DNA of 27,596 nt, from assembly GCA_027579435.1 (NCBI GenBank), contig JANBPK010001314.1, positions 1 to 27,596 of the forward strand. Reading direction: 5' to 3'. This document shows, piece after piece, positions 1 through 9,126 of this stretch. This stretch comes from Candolleomyces eurysporus. Lineage: Eukaryota > Basidiomycota > Agaricomycetes > Agaricales > Psathyrellaceae. A program made the position numbers and the translations under genes. The notes below the pieces were generated by a model that searched no databases, was not told where the DNA came from, and saw nothing but the letters and a program-made list of their open reading frames with translations. Positions within the stretch are counted from its first letter, which is position 1. Each line of letters begins with the position of its first letter.

Positions 1-673
1 TAATATGAAGCCGCCTGATTTCTGAACTTCTCTGGTAGTGCCGCCTGAGAGTCCTGACAGTTGCGTTGTAAAGGTATATGACTTTCTGAAGCCGCTTCAG
101 TCGAGCCGCCTGACTTTTAGCACGGCGTCAACTAGAGTAGCTTCTCCGGTCAGGGTATAATACAACTGGGGCGGTTTCAAGTTGACAGCCTCAAGTAGCC
201 TCAACTCTCGTGTCCCTAGAGTCATAGTACTAACTCTTTTCCTTCTCAAGCTGTGTGAACCTTATTGATAGCATAGTTGTTCTTGTACTTAGAGACTCAG
301 ACCATGTCAAATTTGTAGTTTATTATTGCGAAAAGTGAACTTATATTTGCTNAAAACGGACGCGGTCGTATCACCAGGTGATTGTGAGATGCCTAGTATT
401 GGGGTGAAGTTCATGCGATTTCTAGGGTGTAATTGAGCTGATTTTTGGGCTGATTCTCACTGTATTGAGGCTGATAAATCTCGGGATTTAACACCATTCT
501 TGGGTGACATTCAGCAGTGCAGAAAGAAGGGTATTGGGTCAATTAAACCATGGAGTAGTATGAAATACAGGCTGTTATAAGCTAGAAAAATCGCAGCGAT
601 AGGAATAAAACTAGAGATGAGCATGAATATTGTAACTAGCAGGGTGTATGAAGATTATAAAAGAAAAATAAGG
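1..673. other. AT-rich non-coding stretch with short repeated word
   Basis: No open frame here looks like a gene. The nine-base word GCCGCCTGA occurs at 10-18, 40-48 and 105-113, with a degenerate copy at 91-99, so the first 115 bases look like part of a repeat whose left end lies outside the window. A similar but weaker set of words (TCGGCTCTTCAG, GCCGAGCCGC) occurs near 8611-8642 inside repeat copy 2, which suggests related transposon debris. The single N at 352 precedes an A run. Confidence 0.5.
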
Positions 674-1722
674 TCAGTTAAAAACGAAGGAAACAAATGA
701 ATAGAATAAATCGGTGACAGGCGGTTGTATATCAGTTGCTGTCTTCCCGTTGTCAATATTAGGGAGGTTGTTGGTGCTGGGAGCCTGATGCCAAGCTCGA
801 GCTGTCCGGTAAGGCTCAAGCCATTCCACCTTGTGGTCGTGCTTGCAGTGGTTCTTGAGGAACTGCTTCAGCAGCTCAACGATGGGCCAATCAGCCGGGA
901 AGCGATGCTTGTCAACATAATCATGGGTATTGCGAACCTGACCATGTGTGTTGTGATGGTAAGTTTGAGGCTCTGAAGACTTGGTAAACACATACCTTTT
1001 TGTAGATGTTCGCAAGTTTATCGACTGGCAGATCTCTGAACCTCGAGTGCAGATTGATGCCAGACTGGATTGCAGCATGCTTGATGGTACGCTAAAAATA
1101 GAAAATGTCAGATGTGTCAAGCGATGACAGCAGGCGGCATGGAGGTGAGAAGCAAGACGTCAAACGGTCAGAAGTTGAAAACATCTCTTTGCTTCCTACC
1201 ACCACACCACCATTAACGTTTCCTCACCTGGATGTTTCAATACAGAACGAGGTCTTCCTCCAACCCCATTGCGTCCTTTATCTTGAAGTCCTTTCCTGCG
1301 TTGCCCTGTGGCTGTGGAATCTGGACAATGGTCTGGCTGGCCAGTGCCTGGGCGGCCCGTGGGGGAGTCGACAATGCTTGGGTGGCCTGTGCCTGTGCAG
1401 CACTGGTGGTGGCCTGCATTTCCTGCACCAAGGCTGGAGTTATAGTAAAAGGCAAGTTAGATATCAGTATTCTCATTGCAAGGAATAGCAGGTCGAACCA
1501 AACATACCCCACAGCTGCTGTATCTCAGCTAACTGAGATGCAATAGATGCTGCTGTGGCATCATCCAGGACTCTGGCAGGCAAGAGGGCAAGAGGTGAGT
1601 TGCCATAATAATCACTCCTTGCTTTCTACTCACTGCGCTGATACCCCAGATCCAGAGTCACCCCTACAAGCTTGGTGGTTTTTTGCACCAGAAGTTGTCG
1701 TCTTTGTCTTGCTAGGTGCCAT
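674..1722 (-). pseudogene. Five-exon transposon-associated-looking gene relic with one in-frame stop
   Basis: Product not recognised with certainty. Exons on the minus strand are 1722-1634, 1572-1508, 1433-1228, 1091-996 and 937-674; all four introns have GT/AG ends and keep one frame. It starts MAPSKTKTTTSG, a basic, Ser/Thr-rich head. An Ala/Gln-rich probable coiled coil follows (LAEIQQLW, LVQEMQAT), then a module with KDFKIKDAMGL, a helix starting RTIKHAAIQSG and the segment DWPIVELLKQFLKN. This order resembles a widespread family of mushroom hypothetical proteins often found near transposons; that is from memory, not a search. The only break is a TGA at 1239-1237, just before the third splice donor, which one C-to-T change from an Arg codon (CGA) would explain. 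The last exon may lose real homology before its stop at 674. A functional gene using another start is unlikely. Confidence 0.6.
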
Positions 1723-2186
1723 GGAGGACAGTGAGATAGTAGACAAAGGGCAGGAGATGAACAGCAATCTGCAGGCTGTGGTGCTGTGAATCAAGCTCTG
1801 AGAGGGCAGGCAATGTTTCGATGGCGGGGTTGGGATCTTCAATTCGAACATGTCACACAATTTATATGTTGGTTGGTTGCAGATGAATCAACAACATTTC
1901 CTTCCCATTCAACAAAGTCTTGTGCAGAGGCTTGTGACTCATGCGTTCGCGTTTTACAGGTTTAGGACTCATTCGCAGCTACAGGGTGCGTTTTCTTTTG
2001 ATCTTGTCTCCAATTTTATTGTCCAATATGCCTTCAGGCAAACAAATAATCTGCGGGTGCGGGTGCAGGTGCGGGAAGAAAGTCTCTCAGCATACTGACA
2101 GACGACATCACACTGGACAAGCACCATGGACAATCCTTGCTTCCCAGGTCTTGGATTGACAGAGGCTTCTAGAACTCTTCTTGTAC
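1723..2186. other. Spacer without a gene
   Basis: Only short overlapping open frames are present. A small GC-rich minisatellite (GCGGGT/GCAGGT units) lies at about 2052-2076. Nothing else stands out. Confidence 0.5.
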
Positions 2187-3340
2187 AATCGCAAGTTCAA
2201 GGGGGAGCTAAGGCTTGACCAGCAACAATAGAAATGCTTCACACAGTGACTTTGCTAACACACATTAGGGTTCGAGATACGACGGATAACTTCGTGAACA
2301 GAGGAACACGGCCTTGAGCAACTTTAACGCAAGAATGATTCGATAAACACAAACGACACAACTCTGATTGACTTTGCAAACTTAAACACTCTTTTCTCGA
2401 TAACAGATGGCTCTCATAGATTCCTGGGAACATGGTCCCAACGCGAAATACAAACGCTAGCTACCTGCTAATGCTATAATAGATAAAACAGAGACGTAGA
2501 TATAGGCAATTATTGTTTGGCAAACAGGCAGAGAAACAAATAGATGACAGAGACAGAGAGAGATAAGAAACACAATCACATGAGGGTATCAAAGGCTGAG
2601 AGTTAAGTCTCGAACTTTAGAACACAGCCCAGGCGCTTCGCAAACCTGTTCTGGACACAGCTGTTGTCGAGTCCACATGGATATTCACTGAGGATTGCTT
2701 CTGGAGAGCGCGCCCTTCTGTTTGCACACCTAATCCAACGAATTGATCCGAATTTTGGGTGCTTGGCTCCTCCAAGCCACACTGCTTCACTACTCTGCTG
2801 ACTCTTTCTATCTCTTGGCTATGAACAGGCTGACTGAGCTTCGGGTAAATGACCACATAAGCTTTAGTCGTGCTTTCCGGTTTTCTGTACAGGTTCGTGA
2901 ACTTCGGACAATCTCCTGAAGCTCATCAACAAACGCTAATACCTTCCAAAGATGGTAAGGTCTGCGCTTATTGACTTGACAGATCGACAATCATGTTCTC
3001 AAAGCCATCGGCTACTTCACAAAGACTTCCACTTAGCAATGTCAGGGCGAATTCCCTTGTAGTACGCATAACTCCCACTGATATCGTCCCTCGCCAGGTC
3101 AGGCATATCAGGTAGCTTCAATTCTAATTGTAGCTGTTTCAGATATGTTCACAAGGCCTTCACAAACTTAAAGTACCATTGTAGAACCGTCTTACTTGTC
3201 TTTCTCGTCTCTGCTAGGTAGTCTGCTTAGTTGGCAACCAGGGAAAGTTCCAACTCTATAGTTCCCAACTTCACAAAGATCTTCTTTACACATAAGTCAG
3301 TTCATGAACATTAAGAATAAGTTCGCGAATTTTATAGGGT
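2187..3340 (+). repeat. Dispersed repeat, copy 1 (~1.15 kb)
   Basis: This stretch is colinear with 7868-9075. Shared anchors are CAATCGCAAGTTCAAGGGGG at 2187 and again near 7868, AACGCTAGCTACCTGCTA near 2452 and 8126, and GTCAGGGCGAA...CCCTTGTAGT near 3040 and 8745. The offset between copies stays near 5.7 kb over the whole length, so the alignment is continuous, but identity outside the anchors is only moderate by eye. No protein is encoded. The length and paired direct orientation would suit long terminal repeats, yet no gag or pol remnant lies between the copies, so a solo-LTR or non-autonomous element is as likely. Confidence 0.6.
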
Positions 3341-3430
3341 GTTTGCGCACTCGGCGCATCACCGCTGACAGAAACTCTTTGCCAGAAGACAATCAAAGAG
3401 TGGCAGAAGAGGAGGACTTTACACTGAGCC

Positions 3431-4450
3431 ACCAGTCCAGTTGGACTCCACTGGAGTCTAGTGGAGTCCACTGGACAGTCCACCAGACTCCACTACATAC
3501 CTGTATGCACTTTTGGCTGAATTTTTCACTCAAAAGTCCATTTTGAGTCCATTTGGGTCCATTACAGTCTGCTTCAGGTCCACTTTAGTCCATTTTAGTC
3601 CATTTTCAGTCCATTTCAGTCTATTTTCAGTCTATTTTAGTCCATTTTGGTCCATTTCAGGTTCATTTTAGTCCATTTTGAATCTGCTAAGACTTTTATC
3701 TTCCAACTGGACTGTATCAGACTTCAAATGGACAGACTATACTTACCATACCTTGTACTTGGCTGTCTGTTACAAGTCCAATTGGACTCCACTGGACATT
3801 TACTAGTCTTTGACAAAATTACAACCTTGGAGTAAAAGTCCGATGGATGTCTAGTGAACTCCAATAGAGTCTGCTAGACTCTGTTATCAGTCCAGTGCAA
3901 GTCTAGTGCCAGTTTAGTGTGAGTCTAGCACCAATCTAGTGTGAGTCCAGTATCAGTATAGTGATCAGTTTAGTTTAGAAGCTTAATATAAGTGAGTTCA
4001 CCAGTCCAGCACCAGTCCAGTTGTCCACCAATGAGTATCGGTCCAGTAATCCAGTATAAGTCCACCAGTCCAGTACCAGTCTGACTGACGCTATACTCCT
4101 CTTGAGTAGTGCTAAATGCTCACCAGACTAGTGCTGGACATCCACTGGACTGGTGCTGAACACTCACTGGACTACCACTGGATTGATGCTGGACACTTGC
4201 TGGACTACAATTGGACACTACTGGACTAGTGCTGGACACTCAATGGACTGGTGCTGGACACTTCTGGACTGGCACTGGACACCTGCTGGACTGGTGCTGG
4301 ATACCTCTGGACTCCACTGGACTCCATTGGAGTCTAGTAGACTTGTATTGAACTTTGATATTTTTTNAATCACTTTTTGCAAAGTCCACTGGACATCCAC
4401 TGGAGTCCACCAGAGTCTGATGGAGTCCAATTGGACTTGTGGTGGACTGC
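3431..4450. repeat. GTCCA/TGGAC minisatellite forming a large imperfect inverted repeat
   Basis: About 1 kb is made almost entirely of the words GTCCA, CCAGT, ACTGG and TGGAC. From about 3540 to 4080 the strand shown mainly reads GTCCA; from about 4130 to 4330 it mainly reads TGGAC. Thus GTCCAGCACCAGTCCAG near 4005 has its near-exact reverse complement near 4280. Both ends (3436-3480 and 4310-4440) mix the two words in short palindromes such as GGACTCCACTGGAGTC. Period is irregular, about 10-25 bases. The open frames predicted here are low-complexity read-through and not genes. An N interrupts a T run at 4367. Confidence 0.85.
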
Positions 4451-4469
4451 AAAGTACAGGCAGAAGAGC

Positions 4470-4898
4470 ATGAGCCCAGCTAACTTTATATGTCTTCCAT
4501 GCGCTGTATGCAGCGCCTTAAAGACACCCTTGTCTTTAAAGGTTATCCATGCTAGAGAGATCAACCTTACCCTCCTCAGGAATGAAGATCTCCCTGAATG
4601 AGTCTTACCAACCTCATACAACTTTGAAGCCTACAGCAAGGCAATCCTAGAGCCAAAGGGTCTAGAAAACCCATATGATCAGGGTAGGATGCGCCTATGT
4701 GCTCTCTGCAGTTGGGAACTAGCCAAGGGTAAAATGCCCCCGCTAGCACTCGCCAATTGGCTGTATTATGCCAGAGACCGCTTGCCAGATGAAGTCTGCC
4801 ATGTGTTCAAAGAGATGTCCATTTTTGAAAAGGCTCCGATATGCAGAGTACGGACAAACAGCATACTATGCAGATTCTCTGGGTTTGACAACCAATAA
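4470..4898 (+). pseudogene. Fragment of a DUF6570-like Helitron-associated protein
   Basis: One frame reads through from 4470 to the TAA at 4896-4898, broken only by TGA at 4599-4601. It contains a Cys cluster (CLPCAVCS), then LLRNEDLPE, YNFEAYSKAILEPKGL, LCALCSWELAKGKMPPLALAN, LYYARDRLPDEV and a terminal CRVRTNSILCRFSG. The pattern of a CxxC pair followed by KGKxPxLALANxLYxG and a later CRxxxxxxxxR/F segment is what I know from DUF6570, a domain found near the N-terminus of long Helitron proteins in basidiomycetes. The rest of such a protein (helitron-like N domain, PIF1 helicase) is absent downstream, so this is a short truncated relic. It directly follows the minisatellite. The assignment rests on motif memory. 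Confidence 0.6.
4516..4542. repeat. Short imperfect hairpin
   Basis: CCTTAAAGACA is followed after CCCT by TGTCTTTAAAGG, a stem of about 10 pairs with one bulged A. It lies inside the coding frame of the Helitron relic, so it may be a chance structure. Confidence 0.5.
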
Positions 4899-4927
4899 GG
4901 TAGTTCCAGTTCACTCACATCCAACCC

Positions 4928-5050
4928 CACGTGACTTGGCATGACACGTCCAAATCTGGATAAAATTTGTCTACAAAATCTAGATAATTATTTTAGATAT
5001 TTTCCTTGCATTTCTGGGAAAATCTGGCCCCAACAATCGATGTAGATATG
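4928..5050 (+). repeat. Left terminal inverted repeat of the DDE transposon
   Basis: The best-matching parts against the right end are 4931-4955 and 5019-5050. The middle ~65 bases are AT-rich and poorly alignable by eye. Confidence 0.55.
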
Positions 5051-5170
5051 CGCTCCGAGTGTCCAGGATCATTCGTACGCTTTTTGGTCCAGAACTGGAC
5101 TACTAGTTCCCAAATTACATGATCAAATGCGCTTTTACCCACTCAAGACGCATTGCAACGCGCCATACCC

Positions 5171-7486
5171 ATGCCTCCATCCAGTAAACTTACCAAGTCT
5201 CGGCTGGGAAACTTTTCTCGGGGTGTCAAGCATGTCATTGAGCATCTATCTCCCCGAAAAGCCTCCAAAAGACATAAGATTGACCGAGATCATGATCTAT
5301 CCGTATGTTATAGATGCCATTCTTGTTTAATCACCCATTTTAACTCCACATAGAACAATCCTTGTACCACCGATAGCGTACCAGGAGCTGTGCAAACATA
5401 CGAAACATCCATTTTTGAGATCCCACCCCTTCCATCACCAAATTCAGCGGCCTCTGGAATCACTATCACATTCTCGCTCTCACCTGTACACTTTCCCAAG
5501 GCTACGGTGGAGGATTGTGAGGATGAAGATTCTGTTCTAGAGTCTTACCAGTGCTTCCAAGGTGACGAAATCTTGCTGGATGACCTTGGTGACACATGGT
5601 CCGAGGTTTCATCACTTTCCTTGCTTGGCAGTATCCAAATGGGACCGGAAAATGAAAGATCTGAACACCCACCCCCACCATCCTCTCATTCTGGGAACGA
5701 GTGTTCCTCTGATGGGCATCTCCATGAGGCACCGACCATCCTTGAGGCCCAGAAGGCATTATCTGATCTAAAGATATTCCTGCGTGGGCCAGAAAAGGGG
5801 AAGTCAGGTCACTAAAGGTCCCAGGGCTCTGCAAGTTTGTTGAGCATTGAGTTAGAGGTATGATAGGCCTCCTATCACTCTACTCTGATCCTCGGTCTCT
5901 TACATATTGCCGATGGGGAGCTTCATCGCTCCAGGCTTCGATTGCAATGGGGCACTCAAGCACATGCTGTGCACGGGTGCTCCGAAGGCTTTGTTGAGCC
6001 TATATCTCCCATCGTGAAATTCTCACCATCAATCCTTATGCGAGTTGGCGCTCCAACATGCTTGTTGACGAAGATTTGAAAAGCGATGTCTTACTCTTCC
6101 TTCAGGGTCTTCGTCCAGAGGAGATCTCTGCCAAAGCACTGCAAGATTACCTAAATCGACCAGATGTTAGGGAGGAGCATGGGATTGCCCATAAAATCTC
6201 GTTATCTACAGCAAACACATATCTTCACTCCCTTGGCTATCGTTTCTCCAAACCACCTAAGGGTCAATTTGTTGATGGCCATGAACGAGATGATGTTGTT
6301 GATCATTGCCAAAACAAATTCTTACCCCAGATGGCTGAGGTGCAACCTCAAATGCAGATTTACGATAAGGATGGAGAACTGGAATTTTCACCTAGTAATG
6401 GTTGTCCAGTTGTCGTCTGGTTCCATGATGAGAGTATATTCTATGCTCATGACCGGCGAGGAAAGCGGTGGTTTCACAAGGACGCACCTGCTAAACCATA
6501 TGCCAAAGGAGAGGGCATTTCATTGATGGTCGCAGACTTTGTTTCAGCTGATTATGGATGGCTTGCTGCTCCTGATGGCCGGTCAGCACGTATCATCCTT
6601 CGGCCTGGCAAAAACCGCGATGGCTACATGTCAAATGATGATATCCTTGAGCAAGCCACACTTGCTATGAAACTTGTACACGAGCTTTACCCTAACGAGA
6701 ATCATCTATTTGTATATGATAATGCCACTACACATCTGAAACGCCCAGATGCCTCTTGCTCTGCCCGGAAAATGCCTAAAAATCCGAAGGAGTTGCTGGT
6801 TGAAGTCCCCATCAGTGATTCTGATGGCAAGACCATTCCGGGTCAGAAGGAAAAGGTGCAGATCCAGCCTGGATACTTCAATGGCCAGATACAATCCTTC
6901 TACTATCCTCTCAATCATGAACTTGGAGGTCAGTTCAAAGGGATGGCCCAGATTCTTGAAGAATGAGGGATCAGCACAAAATCAAAATTGGCAGAATGCA
7001 AGGGCTTCAAATGCCCACCCCCCCNAGAAAGATTGCTGCTGCCAACGGATTCTCTACAACCAACCTGACTTTGTGAATGTACCCTCCAACTTAGAAGAGC
7101 TTGGAGATTCACTTGGAGTTTCTGTTTTGTTCCTTCCCAAGTATCACTGTGAACTCAATTTTATTGAGCAATGTTGGGGCTATGCTAAGCACCTTTATTG
7201 GCTCAACCCTGAGTCTTCCTGTGAAGATGCGCTGGAGAGGAATACCCTTACAGCAATTGATGCTGTGCCTTTGAGCTCAATGCGCCGGTGAGCTGTTTCT
7301 GTCTATTTCAGTACTTTGACCAGCTATTGATAGTTATTAAGCTTTGCCAATTGGTCTTTGCGATTTATGGATGCCTATAGACATGGTTTGAATGGAAAGG
7401 AGGCTGTCTGGGCTGGAAAAAAGTATCACGGACATCGTGTTCTGCCTCCTGAATTCCGTGATGATCTCAAGAAAGCCAGATTATGA
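5171..7486 (+). pseudogene. DDE transposase, broken by stops and frameshifts
   Basis: Exon 1 is 5171-5302 (MPPSSKLTKSRLGNFSRG...). A GT/AG intron covers 5303-5353, a long second exon runs to 7287, and a 54-base intron (7288-7341) leads to the last exon ending with TGA at 7484-7486. The first third is acidic and Ser-rich. Then come an ISLSTANTYLHSLGYR helix-turn-helix-like segment, DGHERDDVVDH, and the catalytic core: Asp at 6427 (FHDES), Asp at 6718 (VYDNATTH) and Glu at 7166 (ELNFIEQCWGYAK), the DDE pattern of the Tc1-mariner/IS630 superfamily with a large insertion between the last two residues. The tail keeps HGHRVLPPEF. Breaks: a frame change near 5805, TGA at 5848, 5995 and 6964, and a frame change at a C run holding an N (about 7013-7025). 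The last could be a sequencing error; the three TGA codons are probably real decay. Confidence 0.85.
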
Positions 7487-7566
7487 CAGGCAGGATTGTA
7501 TTTTGGGAACTAGTTCTTCTGGAGGGCGCGGATTCATTTGAAACTATGTACATGCATACTATAAAT

Positions 7567-7694
7567 CATTCTCTACAATTTGTTGGAGCCAGAATTTTGT
7601 TTAAGCTAGTTGTAAATATGTTATTGAGATATCTTGTGTTTTCTTTCGCCTTTTCACTGAATTAGGACGGGCACGTCACAGAAATGTCACGGTG
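7567..7694 (-). repeat. Right terminal inverted repeat of the DDE transposon
   Basis: Read on the minus strand this matches the left end at the outer GTGAC..GTCC part (7663-7694) and the inner CTGGCTCCAACA part (7567-7598), with nearly equal spacing between the two. Confidence 0.55.
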
Positions 7695-7867
7695 TTGCGC
7701 AGGTCGCGTTCTAAGGCTCAAAACACAACAAGACAAAGATCCTAACTCTAACACCAACACACACACAAAACAAACACACCAAGTATCTTCGGAAGATAAG
7801 AGGCAGGCAGGGGTATAGTGAAAAGCTCTAAGTCAAGCTGGACTTGGGCTTCGGAACGTAAACTTTG
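7695..7867. other. Spacer with an AC-rich microsatellite
   Basis: An AACACACACACAAAACAAAC-type AC-rich run lies at about 7743-7780. No gene is seen. Confidence 0.5.
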
Positions 7868-9075
7868 CAATCGCAAGTTCAAGGGGGGAGCTAAGGCTCA
7901 ACCAGGTTCAATGTTATTGCTTTGGAAGCTGAACTTCGTAGACAACAGACTTCGACAATACATGGATTCGACTTCAGAAGTGAGAACACAGTCTCGACAC
8001 GATATAACTTTAACAACGCGATGAAGGACACAACCTCTGAAACGCATTCTGAGCTTAAACACGCAAAAGATAACAGAAAGGCTCTCGTAGATTCAGTGGG
8101 TAACACGGACCCGGACGCAAAATACAACGCTAGCTACCTGCTATATAGATTCAGTACTTAGAGTCCACGATTAAATACTGTAAATAAGTTTGGCAAACAC
8201 ATTCAAAACAAACAGAGATAAAAGCACATGAAATTAACCAGTCTGGAAAGAAATAATCATATGAGGGTATCCAGGTTCCAGAACTAGGTCTCGACCTCCC
8301 TAGACTTGCGTTGAGACTTGTTCGGAACCACTGCCGAAACGGCACTCCACTATAGCCACATGTTTAGATAGTTCGGAATAGGTTCGGAGGTGAGTACCTT
8401 TGCTCCCGACCCTACTTCCGTCTATCCGGTTCACTGGGCACCACTCCCAAGCCCTCATCACGTCATTGCTCTGGCTCTAGGCCTTCCGCATTCTTCCGCA
8501 CTCCATGCTTTCCTTGCTGCCCACGTCGGTTCACAAGACCAAAACCTATCCCAGGTTCTGAAAACAGCCAAGGGTCCGGTCTCCACTCCGCATCAGTTCA
8601 CACCCTGAGTCGGCTCTTCAGAAGTTCTCAGCCGAGCCGCTTCGTACTTCTGAATCCAGTAACTGTCATGTTTAATTGACTTAAAGGATTTGCCATCACG
8701 TCCTCGAAGCCACAGAGTGACGTTACACCTTCCACTTAGCAAATGTCAGGGCGAATGTCCCTTGTAGTGTGCAGACTCTCTTCCTACGCCGTACCTCGCC
8801 AGGTCGGGCGCGCAGTTGTGGTTCCGAATCGATTCGCTACCCTTCGGATACGTTTGCAGGGCCTTCCTATTTTAAAGCACCACTGCCGAACCGTCGTACT
8901 TAGGTTCTGAGCCAGATCCTTGAGAGCTGCTAAGTCTGAAGCCAGGAACCGCCTCGACTCTTGGTTTCGCAATGTTCAGAAGACATGCTAAGTTCTATAA
9001 GTCGTTATCGTTACTTAGTACTTTAATTCAGAAGAGCTTCCAAAGAAAAGTTCTATTAATTCGCGATTTTTCTAG
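7868..9075 (+). repeat. Dispersed repeat, copy 2 (~1.2 kb), ending at the gene A core promoter
   Basis: Second copy of the repeat at 2187-3340, same orientation, sharing the anchors listed there. The right end is less certain: AATTCGCGATTTTTCTAG (9058-9075) resembles TTCGCGAATTTTATAG near 3321 in copy 1, which would place the end of the repeat only a few bases before the TATA box of gene A at 9079. The open frames within it are not convincing genes. Confidence 0.55.
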
Positions 9076-9078
9076 AGG

Positions 9079-9085
9079 TATAAAG
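9079..9085 (+). promoter_or_regulatory. TATA box of gene A
   Basis: TATAAAG lies 48 bases before the start codon of gene A and is followed by a pyrimidine-rich stretch (GTCTTCACTCACTTTAACC). A closely similar leader, GTCTTCACCCTCTTCAACC, precedes gene C. Confidence 0.65.
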
Positions 9086-9126
9086 GCAACTGCCGTATCA
9101 CCGTCTTCACTCACTTTAACCTCACC

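Larger units (their letters stand above)
4928..7694 (+). mobile_element. DDE transposon of the Tc1-mariner/IS630 group, degenerate
   Basis: The element is bounded by long diverged inverted repeats that enclose one transposase gene. The left end carries GTGAC..TGACACGTCC and, about 70 bases inward, AAAATCTGGCCCCAACAATC; the right end read on the minus strand carries GTGAC..TGACGTGCCCGTCC and, about 70 bases inward, AAAATTCTGGCTCCAACAAA. Matching order and spacing at both ends support true termini, but the exact outer bases and the target-site duplication could not be fixed. Length is about 2.77 kb. The transposase is broken several times, so the copy cannot be autonomous. Confidence 0.7.

Noticed and set aside
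4153..4473. Open frames rich in Trp, Thr and Leu within the minisatellite
   Set aside because: They are translations of the TGGAC repeat, present on both strands, and cannot be taken as genes.
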